Below, one piece after another: positions 1-5,363 of a stretch of DNA of 5,363 nucleotides. Made by a program: the position numbers and the translations under genes. Under the pieces are notes generated by a model. It saw only the letters and a program-made list of their open reading frames with translations, was not told the origin of the DNA and ran no database searches. The stretch spans positions 1 through 5,363 of the forward strand of contig CAKTTT010000163.1 in assembly GCA_934615635.1 (NCBI GenBank), written 5' to 3'. The stretch's first letter is position 1. Every line of letters starts with the position of its first letter. This stretch comes from an uncultured Eubacteriales bacterium (lineage in GTDB: Bacteria > Bacillota > Clostridia > Oscillospirales > Acutalibacteraceae).

Positions 1-1
1 C

Positions 2-41
2 CGTTCCGTCACCCCGGCGGGGTATGCTATACAGCGGAACG
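2..41 (+). promoter_or_regulatory. Nested inverted repeats with possible extended -10, upstream of the ABC operon
   Basis: Seen directly: outer arms CGTTCCG (2-8) and CGGAACG (35-41) are exact reverse complements. They enclose a compact hairpin ACCCC-GGC-GGGGT (11-23) and a small dyad GTAT-GCT-ATAC (22-32). Within the latter, TGCTATACA (25-33) resembles an extended -10 element (TG-N-TATA), but no good -35 lies 17 bases upstream. The arrangement could be an operator overlapping a promoter, or an RNA leader hairpin. It could also be the tail of something upstream of the window. It has no T-run, so it is not a normal terminator. This is inference from pattern only; dyads of this size also arise by chance in GC-rich DNA. 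Confidence 0.25.
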
Positions 42-67
42 ACGGATAAAACCGATCAATCAGTTTT

Positions 68-73
68 GGAGGT
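68..73 (+). promoter_or_regulatory. Ribosome binding site of the ABC ATPase gene
   Basis: GGAGGT lies six bases before the ATG at 80. This near-consensus Shine-Dalgarno site fixes the start of the ATPase at that ATG, which also gives a protein beginning MEILRVENLSKVYG, the usual first strand of such ATPases. Confidence 0.85.
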
Positions 74-79
74 AGCAAT

Positions 80-763
80 ATGGAAATCCTGCGAGTGGAA
101 AACCTGTCCAAGGTGTACGGCAAGGGCGACACGGCGGTCAAGGCGTTGGACGGGGTATCCTTTTCAGTGCAGAAGGGCGAGTTCCTCGCCATCATCGGCC
201 CGTCCGGCTCGGGTAAATCCACCCTGCTGCACATTCTGGGCGGCGTGGACGTCCCCTCCGCCGGCAAGGTATACATCGACAATGTGGACGTTTACGCACA
301 AGACGAAACCAACCTCGCCATCTTCCGCCGCCGGCAGATCGGGCTGATCTACCAATTTTACAACCTGATCCCGGTGCTCAACGTGGAGGAAAACATCACC
401 CTGCCCCTGCTGCTGGACGGCCGCAAGGTGGATCCCAACCAGCTCAACAGCCTGATCTCCACCCTCGGCCTGGGCGGCCGGCTGGGGCACCTGCCCAACC
501 AGCTTTCCGGCGGGCAGCAGCAGCGGGTTTCCATCGGCCGGGCGCTGATGAACAATCCCGCCATCGTCCTGGCCGACGAGCCCACCGGCAACCTGGACAG
601 CCGCAACAGCGCGGAGATCATCGATCTGCTCAAGCTCTACAACCGCAAATACAACCAAACCCTCATCGTCATCACCCATGACGAAAAAATCGCGCTGCAG
701 GCCGACCGGATCATCAGCATTCAGGACGGCCGCATCGCCCGGGACGAGGTGATGACCGTATGA
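80..763 (+). CDS. ABC transporter ATP-binding protein (LolD/MacB-type export family)
   Basis: This is a cytoplasmic ATPase subunit of 227 residues, the normal length for a stand-alone LolD/MacB/FtsE-like nucleotide-binding protein. All catalytic motifs are visible: Walker A GPSGSGKST at residues 40-48, Q-loop glutamine at about 92 in IYQFYNLIP, signature LSGGQQQR at 142-149, Walker B VLADEPTGNLD at 163-173 with catalytic Glu167, and the switch His200 in VITHD. The sequence after the Q-loop (NLIPVLNVEENI) is typical of ATPases that pair with FtsX-like permeases. In that family ATP hydrolysis drives conformational change across the membrane rather than classic substrate passage through a channel. 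The gene overlaps the downstream permease gene by four bases (ATGA), so the two are translationally coupled and almost certainly form one complex. The ATPase appears intact. The substrate cannot be predicted; lipoproteins, peptides, antimicrobial compounds and cell-wall hydrolase control are all known for relatives. Confidence 0.95.
   Translation: MEILRVENLSKVYGKGDTAVKALDGVSFSVQKGEFLAIIGPSGSGKSTLLHILGGVDVPSAGKVYIDNVDVYAQDETNLAIFRRRQIGLIYQFYNLIPVLNVEENITLPLLLDGRKVDPNQLNSLISTLGLGGRLGHLPNQLSGGQQQRVSIGRALMNNPAIVLADEPTGNLDSRNSAEIIDLLKLYNRKYNQTLIVITHDEKIALQADRIISIQDGRIARDEVMTV
746..753 (+). promoter_or_regulatory. Ribosome binding site of the permease gene, inside the ATPase gene
   Basis: GAGGTGAT lies within the last codons of the ATPase gene, six bases before the permease ATG at 760. 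It matches eight consecutive positions of the consensus anti-16S pairing region. This supports the overlapping ATGA start and suggests efficient independent initiation as well as coupled translation. Confidence 0.75.
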
Positions 764-3366
764 ACGTCCTCAACCGCGTCACCTGGAACAATCTGAAAAA
801 GAACAAGACCCGCACCATCGTCACCATCATCGGCGTCATCCTGTCCGCGGCCATGATCACCGCCGTCACCACCTTTGTCTCCACCATGCAGGATTACATG
901 CTCCGCTCGGTGATCGCCCAGGACGGCGAGTGGCACGTCCGCTTCAACGGCCTGTCGCCGCAGGATCTCTCCGTCATCGAGGCGGAGGAGAGGGTCAAAA
1001 CCTATTCCTATCTCTACGGCCTGGGCTATGCCGCGCTGGCGGATTCCCAAAACCCGGATAAGCCGTATCTGTACATTCAGGCGGGGAGCGCCGAAAGCTT
1101 CGATATGCGCGCCGTCCATCTGGTGGAGGGACGGCTGCCCCAGAACGAAAACGAGCTGGTCCTTCCGGAGCATCTGCGTACCAACGGCGGGGTAACCTAC
1201 GCCGTCGGGGATACCCTCACTCTGGAAATCGGCGACCGTCTGGATGAAGAGGGCACACCGCTGGGGCAGTATCACAGCGTGTCCTACAGCGACAGCAAGG
1301 AAACCCTGCAGCTCCGGGAAACCCGCGCCTATACGGTGGTGGGCATCTGTGAACGGCCGGGCTACGAGCCCTACTCCGCTCCCGGCTACACGGCGCTGAC
1401 CCTCTCCGGGGATACCCCTCCCGCCGACGCCGCCCTGGATTTGGTGTTGACCGTGCGCAATCCCCGCCAGGCGGTGGAAGTGAGCCGCACCCTCGCCGGC
1501 CGGCTGCCCGAAGGGGTGGAAACCAAGGTCAGCGATCTGCTGGATCTCATGGGCTATGGCGACAATAATGCCTTCAACCGGGTGCTGTACAGCATGGCGG
1601 CCATCCTCATCGCCCTGATTATGGTGGGTTCCATCTCCCTGATCTACAACGCCTTCGCCATCTCGGTCAGTGAACGGTCCAAGCTGTTCGGCATGCTCTC
1701 CAGCGTGGGGGCCAGCTCCCGCCAAATCCGCAATTCCGTCTTTTTTGAGGCGGGGGTGATCAGCCTGATCGGCCTCCCGCTGGGTATTCTTTCCGGCGTG
1801 GCCGGCATCGGCGTTACCCTGGCGCTGCTGGACGGGGTGATCACCAGCACCTTCCTCAGCGGTCCGAACGCGGTGGACTTCCGTATGGCCGTCTACCCCG
1901 CCGCCCTGGCGGCGGCCGCGGTGGTGGGCTTCGTCACCATTCTGATCTCCGCCTGGATCCCGGCCCGCCGCGCCTCCCGGATGTCCGCCATAGACGCCAT
2001 GCGTCAAACCAAGGATGTGCAGATCAAGGCCCGCGCCGTGCGCACCCCCAAGCTTATGCGCCGGCTGTTCGGCATGGAGAGCGATCTGGCGCTGAAAAAT
2101 TTTCGCCGCAACCGGCGCCGCTACCGGGCCACCGTTTTCTCCCTCTTTATCAGCGTGGTGCTCTTCATCTCCTCCAGCGCCTTCACGCAGAACATGAAGG
2201 CTGGTACCACCACCATGTACGGCGATTATAACTACGACATCGCCTATAACGCCCCGGTCACCGACCCCCAAGATGACAAGCTGCAGCAGCTCATCACCGC
2301 CGTCAGGGGATTGGACAATGTGAAGGAATACGCCTTCTATCAATCGCTGTCCGGTTCCTCTTCCGTTTCCCGGGACATGGTGAATCCCGAGCTGTTCGGC
2401 GGATATTTCCAGCCTCCTTTCAACGAGGATGGAACCGTTCAGCTATACTACAACGCTTTTGCCATGAACGGCGAAGCATTCGATCGCTATGCCCGCTCCC
2501 TGGGGCTGGATCCGGCGGACTACCGGGATCCGGCCAACCCCAAAGCCATCCTGCTGGATACCTCCCGGCTGCCGGACAGCGCAGGGACCTATCATCTGCG
2601 CCATCTCTTTGCCGCTAATCCCGGTGTGCTGAACCTGGAAGATTCCTCCGAAGAGGAGGGCGCGGCCGCGGGTACCCGGACTTCCATCGCCATCGGCGCG
2701 GTGGCGGAGGAGCCGCCCCTAGGAATAGAAAAGTATATTCCCTCCGCCAGCTCCTATCATCTGGTAATGTCCGAGGAAGTCTACGATGCCGCTTTCTCCG
2801 GCTTCATCAACTGCTCCCGCAGCGGCATCTCCTTCTTCTTCAACACCGACGACGCGGAACAGCTGGACATTGACCTGACCGACGCCATCCGCTCGGCGGG
2901 GCTGACGGGCAGCGTGTACAACCTCCAATCCATGATGCAGATGAACCGCAACCTGCTGCTGATCGTGGACGTCTTCTCCTATGGCTTCATCGTGCTCATC
3001 AGCCTGATTTCGGTGGCCAACGTCTTCAACACCATCTCCACCAACGTCAGCCTGCGCCGCCGGGAGTTCGCCATGCTCAAGTCGGTGGGCATGACCCCGG
3101 GAGGATTCAACCGCATGATCAACTTCGAATGCCTGTTCTACGGTCTCAAGGCCCTGCTGTTCGGCCTGCCTGTTTCCGCCGGCGTGTGCTGGCTGATTTC
3201 CAAAGCGGTGGGCCAGGGCGTCGCCCTGGGCTTCCAGATCCCCTGGAATGCCTTTATCATCGCCGTCGCGGCGGTATTCCTGGTGGTGTTCGTCACCATG
3301 ATGTACGCCATGTCCAAGGTGCGCCGGGAAAATATCGTGGACGCGCTGAAAAACGAGAATCTGTAA
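760..3366 (+). CDS. FtsX-like ABC transporter permease, internally duplicated, eight predicted membrane helices
   Basis: Membrane subunit of 868 residues partnering the ATPase encoded just upstream. By eye the hydrophobic segments are at about 19-42, 275-301, 332-358 and 378-402 in the first half, and 455-477, 732-760, 791-817 and 829-852 in the second. Each half is therefore one helix, a large extracellular domain (about 43-274 and 478-731), then three helices forming an FtsX domain. The halves are visibly related. The pre-helix basic segments NNLKKNKTR (10-18) and NFRRNRRRYR correspond, and so do the post-helix loops SKLFGMLSSVGAS and REFAMLKSVGMTP. The C-terminal tails also match: PARRASRMSAIDAMR and VRRENIVDALKNENL. 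This two-times-four-helix layout differs from LolC/LolE or MacB (four helices, acting as dimers) and from the ten-helix Bce-type permeases. It is common among Firmicutes transporters of unknown substrate. The second extracellular domain carries an acidic low-complexity patch (EDSSEEEGAAAG). The gene is intact, starts by ATGA overlap with the ATPase gene and ends just before a strong terminator. Family assignment is firm; substrate unknown. Confidence 0.93.
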   Translation: MNVLNRVTWNNLKKNKTRTIVTIIGVILSAAMITAVTTFVSTMQDYMLRSVIAQDGEWHVRFNGLSPQDLSVIEAEERVKTYSYLYGLGYAALADSQNPDKPYLYIQAGSAESFDMRAVHLVEGRLPQNENELVLPEHLRTNGGVTYAVGDTLTLEIGDRLDEEGTPLGQYHSVSYSDSKETLQLRETRAYTVVGICERPGYEPYSAPGYTALTLSGDTPPADAALDLVLTVRNPRQAVEVSRTLAGRLPEGVETKVSDLLDLMGYGDNNAFNRVLYSMAAILIALIMVGSISLIYNAFAISVSERSKLFGMLSSVGASSRQIRNSVFFEAGVISLIGLPLGILSGVAGIGVTLALLDGVITSTFLSGPNAVDFRMAVYPAALAAAAVVGFVTILISAWIPARRASRMSAIDAMRQTKDVQIKARAVRTPKLMRRLFGMESDLALKNFRRNRRRYRATVFSLFISVVLFISSSAFTQNMKAGTTTMYGDYNYDIAYNAPVTDPQDDKLQQLITAVRGLDNVKEYAFYQSLSGSSSVSRDMVNPELFGGYFQPPFNEDGTVQLYYNAFAMNGEAFDRYARSLGLDPADYRDPANPKAILLDTSRLPDSAGTYHLRHLFAANPGVLNLEDSSEEEGAAAGTRTSIAIGAVAEEPPLGIEKYIPSASSYHLVMSEEVYDAAFSGFINCSRSGISFFFNTDDAEQLDIDLTDAIRSAGLTGSVYNLQSMMQMNRNLLLIVDVFSYGFIVLISLISVANVFNTISTNVSLRRREFAMLKSVGMTPGGFNRMINFECLFYGLKALLFGLPVSAGVCWLISKAVGQGVALGFQIPWNAFIIAVAAVFLVVFVTMMYAMSKVRRENIVDALKNENL

Positions 3367-3376
3367 ACGCAGACGC

Positions 3377-3413
3377 AACGAGGCCTTCCGGTTTCCCGGA
3401 AGGCCTCGTTTTT
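3377..3413 (+). terminator. Strong intrinsic terminator of the ABC operon
   Basis: A perfect 15-base-pair stem is seen directly: arms 3377-3391 and 3396-3410, with a four-base TTTC loop. The 3' arm ends in TT and runs straight into TTT, giving five T residues (3409-3413). It begins ten bases after the permease stop codon, so it ends the plus-strand operon. On the minus strand the same hairpin is followed by only two T residues (complement of the AA at 3377-3378) and then GCG. It would therefore be at best a weak terminator for the convergent deacetylase transcript, although the hairpin still lies in its path. Confidence 0.93.
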
Positions 3414-3490
3414 GGCTTATCCGCCGGCCGCTCCCGCCGCTACCGACCCGGGGCCGCGCAGACGGCCTCCTGCAGCGGATCCCCTCCTCT
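3414..3490. other. GC-rich convergent intergenic segment with weak dyads, no gene seen
   Basis: This 77-base stretch lies between the plus-strand terminator and the deacetylase stop codon. It is very GC-rich. It contains a five-base-pair stem GGCCG (3452-3456) with CGGCC (3463-3467), and more distant arms ATCCGC (3419-3424) and GCGGAT (3475-3480) that could enclose it. No T-run follows on the minus strand, so it is not a convincing terminator. No supported open reading frame, repeat copy or RNA gene is visible. It may slow the minus-strand polymerase, but that is inference. Confidence 0.4.
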
Positions 3491-4306
3491 TCAGTCCCCT
3501 TCTTCCACCGCTTCGGACGGGCGGCCTTCAAAATATGCCGCCGCCTTCTCCGGATCGATGTAATCCTCCAGTCGCTTCATAGACAGCGCCTGAAACCCTC
3601 TCTTCTTCAGATAATCCATGGTTTTGGCGAAAGCGCCCGCGTCCGGAACGTCGTGGTAAAGCAGCACCACAATTTTCCCCTCCCTCGCCCGTTCCACCTG
3701 CTCCACGAATCCCTCGTAATCCGGGGAAACGTCCGTCCCCATCACCTTGAGGGGATGCTGCATCAACGGATCGTAAGCCTCCGCCAAACCAGTTCTGGCA
3801 AAGGTATACCCTTGGGCCCGCAGATACGCCACACTGTCCGCAGTATAGGCGAGTCCGGGATAGGCAAAGGTCTGGGGCCGCGGGATGCGATAAGCCGCGC
3901 AACGCTCCGCGATGCCGTCGATCTCGCGTTTCATTTCCGCCTGGGTCATGCCCGGCAGATTGGCGTGGCGCAGGCTGTGATTCCCGATTTCAAACCCCCG
4001 CCGTTCCAAGTCCGCGATCTCCTCCCAGGTCATATACACACCCTTTTTCACCCCGTCCGCATAGTCGTCCGCCCCATATACGGGGAAATACAGCTCGCTG
4101 ACGTAAAAGGTTCCGCCGAAGCCCCGCTCCTCCAGCGCGGGCGCCACTTTGGTATAATGATGGCGCAGCGCATCGTCGAAGGTGAGGACCACCGTTCCGT
4201 CGGGTATCGCCTTCTTCAGCATGTCCGGCGGCCTTTTTACGGCCGCCTGGTCGACGCCTTCCGTTATCGTCCCGCCCCGCCCGTCGCTTTTCCATTCTCT
4301 TCCCAT
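3491..4306 (-). CDS. Polysaccharide deacetylase family protein (NodB/CE4-like), no export signal
   Basis: Predicted metal-dependent N- or O-deacetylase of 271 residues. Family motifs visible: motif 1 TFDDA at 42-46 (catalytic base Asp44, metal ligand Asp45), motif 2 HSLRH at 110-114 (the His-x3-His metal ligands), a motif-3-like FAYPGLAY at 147-154, and motif 5 LLYHD at 215-219 with His218. Motif 3 lacks the usual Arg-x-Pro-Tyr form, which places it among the FAYP-type relatives rather than classical chitin or peptidoglycan deacetylases. The chosen ATG at 4306 has an AAAGGGGG site six bases upstream. A longer reading from 4369 adds 21 residues but lacks such a site; a start at Met29 (4222) is possible but has no clear site. 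From the chosen start there is no signal peptide or membrane segment, so the protein is probably cytoplasmic. It may act on a small sugar, a nucleotide-linked sugar or another amide rather than assembled wall. It lies 93 bases downstream of the GNAT gene on the same strand. Fold assignment is strong; substrate unknown. Confidence 0.9.
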   Translation of the reverse strand: MGREWKSDGRGGTITEGVDQAAVKRPPDMLKKAIPDGTVVLTFDDALRHHYTKVAPALEERGFGGTFYVSELYFPVYGADDYADGVKKGVYMTWEEIADLERRGFEIGNHSLRHANLPGMTQAEMKREIDGIAERCAAYRIPRPQTFAYPGLAYTADSVAYLRAQGYTFARTGLAEAYDPLMQHPLKVMGTDVSPDYEGFVEQVERAREGKIVVLLYHDVPDAGAFAKTMDYLKKRGFQALSMKRLEDYIDPEKAAAYFEGRPSEAVEEGD

Positions 4307-4399
4307 GAAGAACCCCCTTTCTACTATCACGCTTTCGCATACCGCTCCGGTCAACACGGCCGGCGCCATCCCGCCGCCTGTTCAGCGCCCTTTTCCGCG
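4307..4399 (-). promoter_or_regulatory. GNAT-deacetylase intergenic gap with a weak promoter-like element
   Basis: Ninety-three bases separate the GNAT stop from the deacetylase start. On the minus strand TTGACC (4349-4354) matches a -35 box at five of six positions. The best -10-like hexamer downstream, GATAGT, is about 20 bases away and poorly matched. No terminator is visible after the GNAT gene. The simplest reading is read-through from upstream, with an optional weak internal promoter. Confidence 0.2.
4313..4320 (-). promoter_or_regulatory. Ribosome binding site deciding the deacetylase start
   Basis: Read on the minus strand, AAAGGGGG is followed by six bases (TTCTTC) and then ATG at 4306. 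It is the only good Shine-Dalgarno match near the candidate starts, so the shorter start is preferred over the in-frame ATG at 4369. Confidence 0.7.
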
Positions 4400-4861
4400 T
4401 CACAGCGTGGAGGCGGTGTACATCCGCACCGGCTGCCCGTCCTCCCCCGCGACCATGGTGAGAAATTCCCAGCCGCAGCGTTCATAAAAAGCCGTATGGT
4501 CGGTGATGAGGTACAATCTGGAGAAGCCGAAGCCGCCCATATCCCGGCGCGCCTCCTCCAGCAGGGCGCGGGCGATTCCACGGCCCCGGCAGTCCTCCCG
4601 CACATACAGGGCGCACACGTTGGGAGCGAGATCCCTCCGGTCATGGAAATCGTTCTCGATCACCCCTGCCCCGGCGACGATCTCTCCGTGTTCGTCCAAC
4701 GCCACAAGCCACTGCGGCACGCCGGCCTGCCGACGGATGCACGTTTCCATGCTGTCCAGATAAGCCTCCAGGGGCACGCCCCACTTTTCATGGAACCAAC
4801 CGGCTGCCTGTTCCGCCCATTCCGGATGATGCCGCAGCTTTAAAAACCGTATGCCGTCCAT
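4400..4861 (-). CDS. GNAT family N-acetyltransferase
   Basis: Predicted cytoplasmic acetyl-CoA-dependent N-acetyltransferase of 153 residues, the usual size for a single GNAT domain. The acetyl-CoA pyrophosphate-binding loop is clear as RGRGIA at residues 92-97 (pattern R-x-x-G-x-A), preceded by the beta-4 strand NVCALYV (81-87) and followed by helix ARALLEEARR. The segment LYLITDHTAFYERCGWEF (116-133) is the beta-5/alpha-4 region; Tyr126 is the usual candidate general acid. The N-terminal region (PEWAEQAAGWFHEKWGVP, 13-30) is rich in aromatics and probably forms the acceptor site. The ATG at 4861 is preceded by a good ribosome binding site. The sfsA stop lies 30 bases upstream on the same strand, so the two genes are probably co-transcribed. 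The acceptor could be a small amine, an aminoglycoside-like compound or a protein terminus; nothing in the sequence decides this. Confidence 0.9.
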   Translation of the reverse strand: MDGIRFLKLRHHPEWAEQAAGWFHEKWGVPLEAYLDSMETCIRRQAGVPQWLVALDEHGEIVAGAGVIENDFHDRRDLAPNVCALYVREDCRGRGIARALLEEARRDMGGFGFSRLYLITDHTAFYERCGWEFLTMVAGEDGQPVRMYTASTL

Positions 4862-4865
4862 TTTT

Positions 4866-4873
4866 CTCCTCCT
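4866..4873 (-). promoter_or_regulatory. Ribosome binding site of the GNAT gene
   Basis: On the minus strand AGGAGGAG is followed by four A residues and then ATG at 4861. It is a strong match with somewhat short spacing. It lies in the 30-base gap after the sfsA stop, supporting separate translation initiation on a shared message. Confidence 0.8.
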
Positions 4874-4891
4874 ATATCCAATTCTTTCCCG

Positions 4892-5363
4892 CTACAGCCG
4901 CACCGCCACCCGCTGTCGAATCCGCAGGGAATCGGGCGTGACCGCGCAGTCGTAAGCCAGCACCGTCACCCCGGCGGCCGCCGCTTCGGACAGGGCCCGG
5001 GCAAAGGCGGGATCGGTGGCCGCGTTGGGCTCGAACCGGCGGATCCCCTCCATTTGGATGACAAACACCGCCGCCGCGGGCAGCCCCTGCTCCGCCGCCC
5101 GGATCAGCTCTCGCAAATGGCGCTCCCCCCGGACGGTGGGCGCGTCGGGGAACCGGGCGATCCCCTCCTCCTCCAGAGTAACCCCCTTGATTTCCATATA
5201 GCCGACGCCCCGCCCGGCGGACGACGCCTGGAAATCCAGCCGGGAGGTCCCGAACATTGCCTCCCGTCGAAATTCCCGCGCCTCTCCGAAGCCCGGCACC
5301 CACATTCCTCCGGCCAGCGCCTCCGCCCATACGGCGTTGGGCGCCTGGGAGTCCATATTGATC
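4892..5363 (-). CDS. sfsA: SfsA family protein (sugar fermentation stimulation protein homolog), 5' end outside window
   Basis: The last 156 residues of an SfsA protein are present. The family is usually about 230-240 residues, so roughly the first third, including the N-terminal OB-like domain, lies beyond the window. The reading frame stays open to the edge (Ile-Asn before the Met at 5356), and family members continue upstream with similar sequence, so 5356 is not the start. Recognition rests on close similarity to the remembered E. coli SfsA: SRLDF, YMEIKGVTL, FPDAPTVRGERHLREL and a tail LAYDCAVT. The first two supply the Asp (codon 5234-5236), Glu (5192-5194) and Lys (5186-5188) of the PD-(D/E)xK nuclease-like core, all intact. 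SfsA was named for enhancing maltose use in E. coli and is reported to bind DNA; its biochemical role is unsettled. It is the first visible gene of the minus-strand group and its promoter is outside the window. Confidence 0.93.
   Translation of the reverse strand, partial: INMDSQAPNAVWAEALAGGMWVPGFGEAREFRREAMFGTSRLDFQASSAGRGVGYMEIKGVTLEEEGIARFPDAPTVRGERHLRELIRAAEQGLPAAAVFVIQMEGIRRFEPNAATDPAFARALSEAAAAGVTVLAYDCAVTPDSLRIRQRVAVRL

Noticed and set aside
7..20. Fourteen-base sequence CGTCACCCCGGCGG also present at 4964-4977
   Set aside because: The second copy lies inside the sfsA coding region, is isolated, and a match of this length is unremarkable in GC-rich DNA; not a mobile or regulatory repeat.
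721..2343. 540-codon open frame on the minus strand antisense to the permease
   Set aside because: Rich in Gly, His, Asp and Gln with no recognisable domain, exactly as expected from the complement of GC-biased codons. The plus strand encodes a clear permease with full motifs.
2719..3531. 270-codon minus-strand frame crossing the terminator
   Set aside because: It runs through the perfect terminator hairpin and is antisense to the conserved FtsX domain; low-complexity Arg/His/Gly sequence with no family resemblance.
4307..4369. Longer deacetylase start at 4369
   Set aside because: No ribosome binding site seen before it, and the extra 21 residues do not form a convincing signal peptide, whereas the ATG at 4306 has a well-spaced site.
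3653..4843. 396-codon open frame on the plus strand across deacetylase and GNAT genes
   Set aside because: It spans two recognised genes and their gap, has no ribosome binding site or domain, and its composition looks like an antisense shadow.
4872..5330. 152-codon minus-strand frame overlapping sfsA
   Set aside because: Gly/Arg-rich alternative frame of sfsA; the other frame carries all conserved SfsA motifs.
5354..5356. ATG at 5356 as the start of sfsA
   Set aside because: The frame is open to the window edge, no ribosome binding site is visible, and SfsA proteins have about 80 more N-terminal residues.

Overview
The window looks like ordinary chromosome of a GC-rich (about 60% by eye) low-copy Gram-positive relative, most plausibly a gut-type Clostridia/Oscillospirales member. 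This is an inference from purine-rich Shine-Dalgarno sites, the heavy use of GC-ending codons, the style of the ABC transporter and the gene mix. Genus cannot be read from the sequence alone.

Layout. Bases 1-79 are a short leader with small inverted repeats and a ribosome binding site. On the plus strand, 80-763 encodes an ABC ATPase and 760-3366 a large, internally duplicated FtsX-type permease. The two overlap by ATGA and together form one two-gene export or mechanotransmission-type ABC transporter (the LolD/MacB-like branch). A very strong intrinsic terminator (3377-3413) ends this operon. A short GC-rich gap (3414-3490) separates it from a convergent minus-strand group. Read in its own direction, that group is the 3' part of sfsA (5363-4892, running off the window edge), a GNAT acetyltransferase (4861-4400) and a NodB-type polysaccharide deacetylase (4306-3491).

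How the genes work together. The ATPase and permease clearly act as one complex; the substrate is unknown. No response regulator or sensor kinase gene is visible, so a peptide-antibiotic-detoxification role cannot be claimed. The sfsA and GNAT genes are only 30 bases apart and are probably co-transcribed. The deacetylase lies 93 bases further on and may share the transcript or have its own weak promoter. No pathway obviously links the three.

I found no RNA genes, CRISPR array, insertion sequence or phage gene, and nothing here convincingly amounts to a new system. The points most worth a second look are the nested inverted repeats in front of the transporter operon, the deacetylase with no export signal and an altered motif 3, and the fully duplicated permease with two large different extracellular domains.
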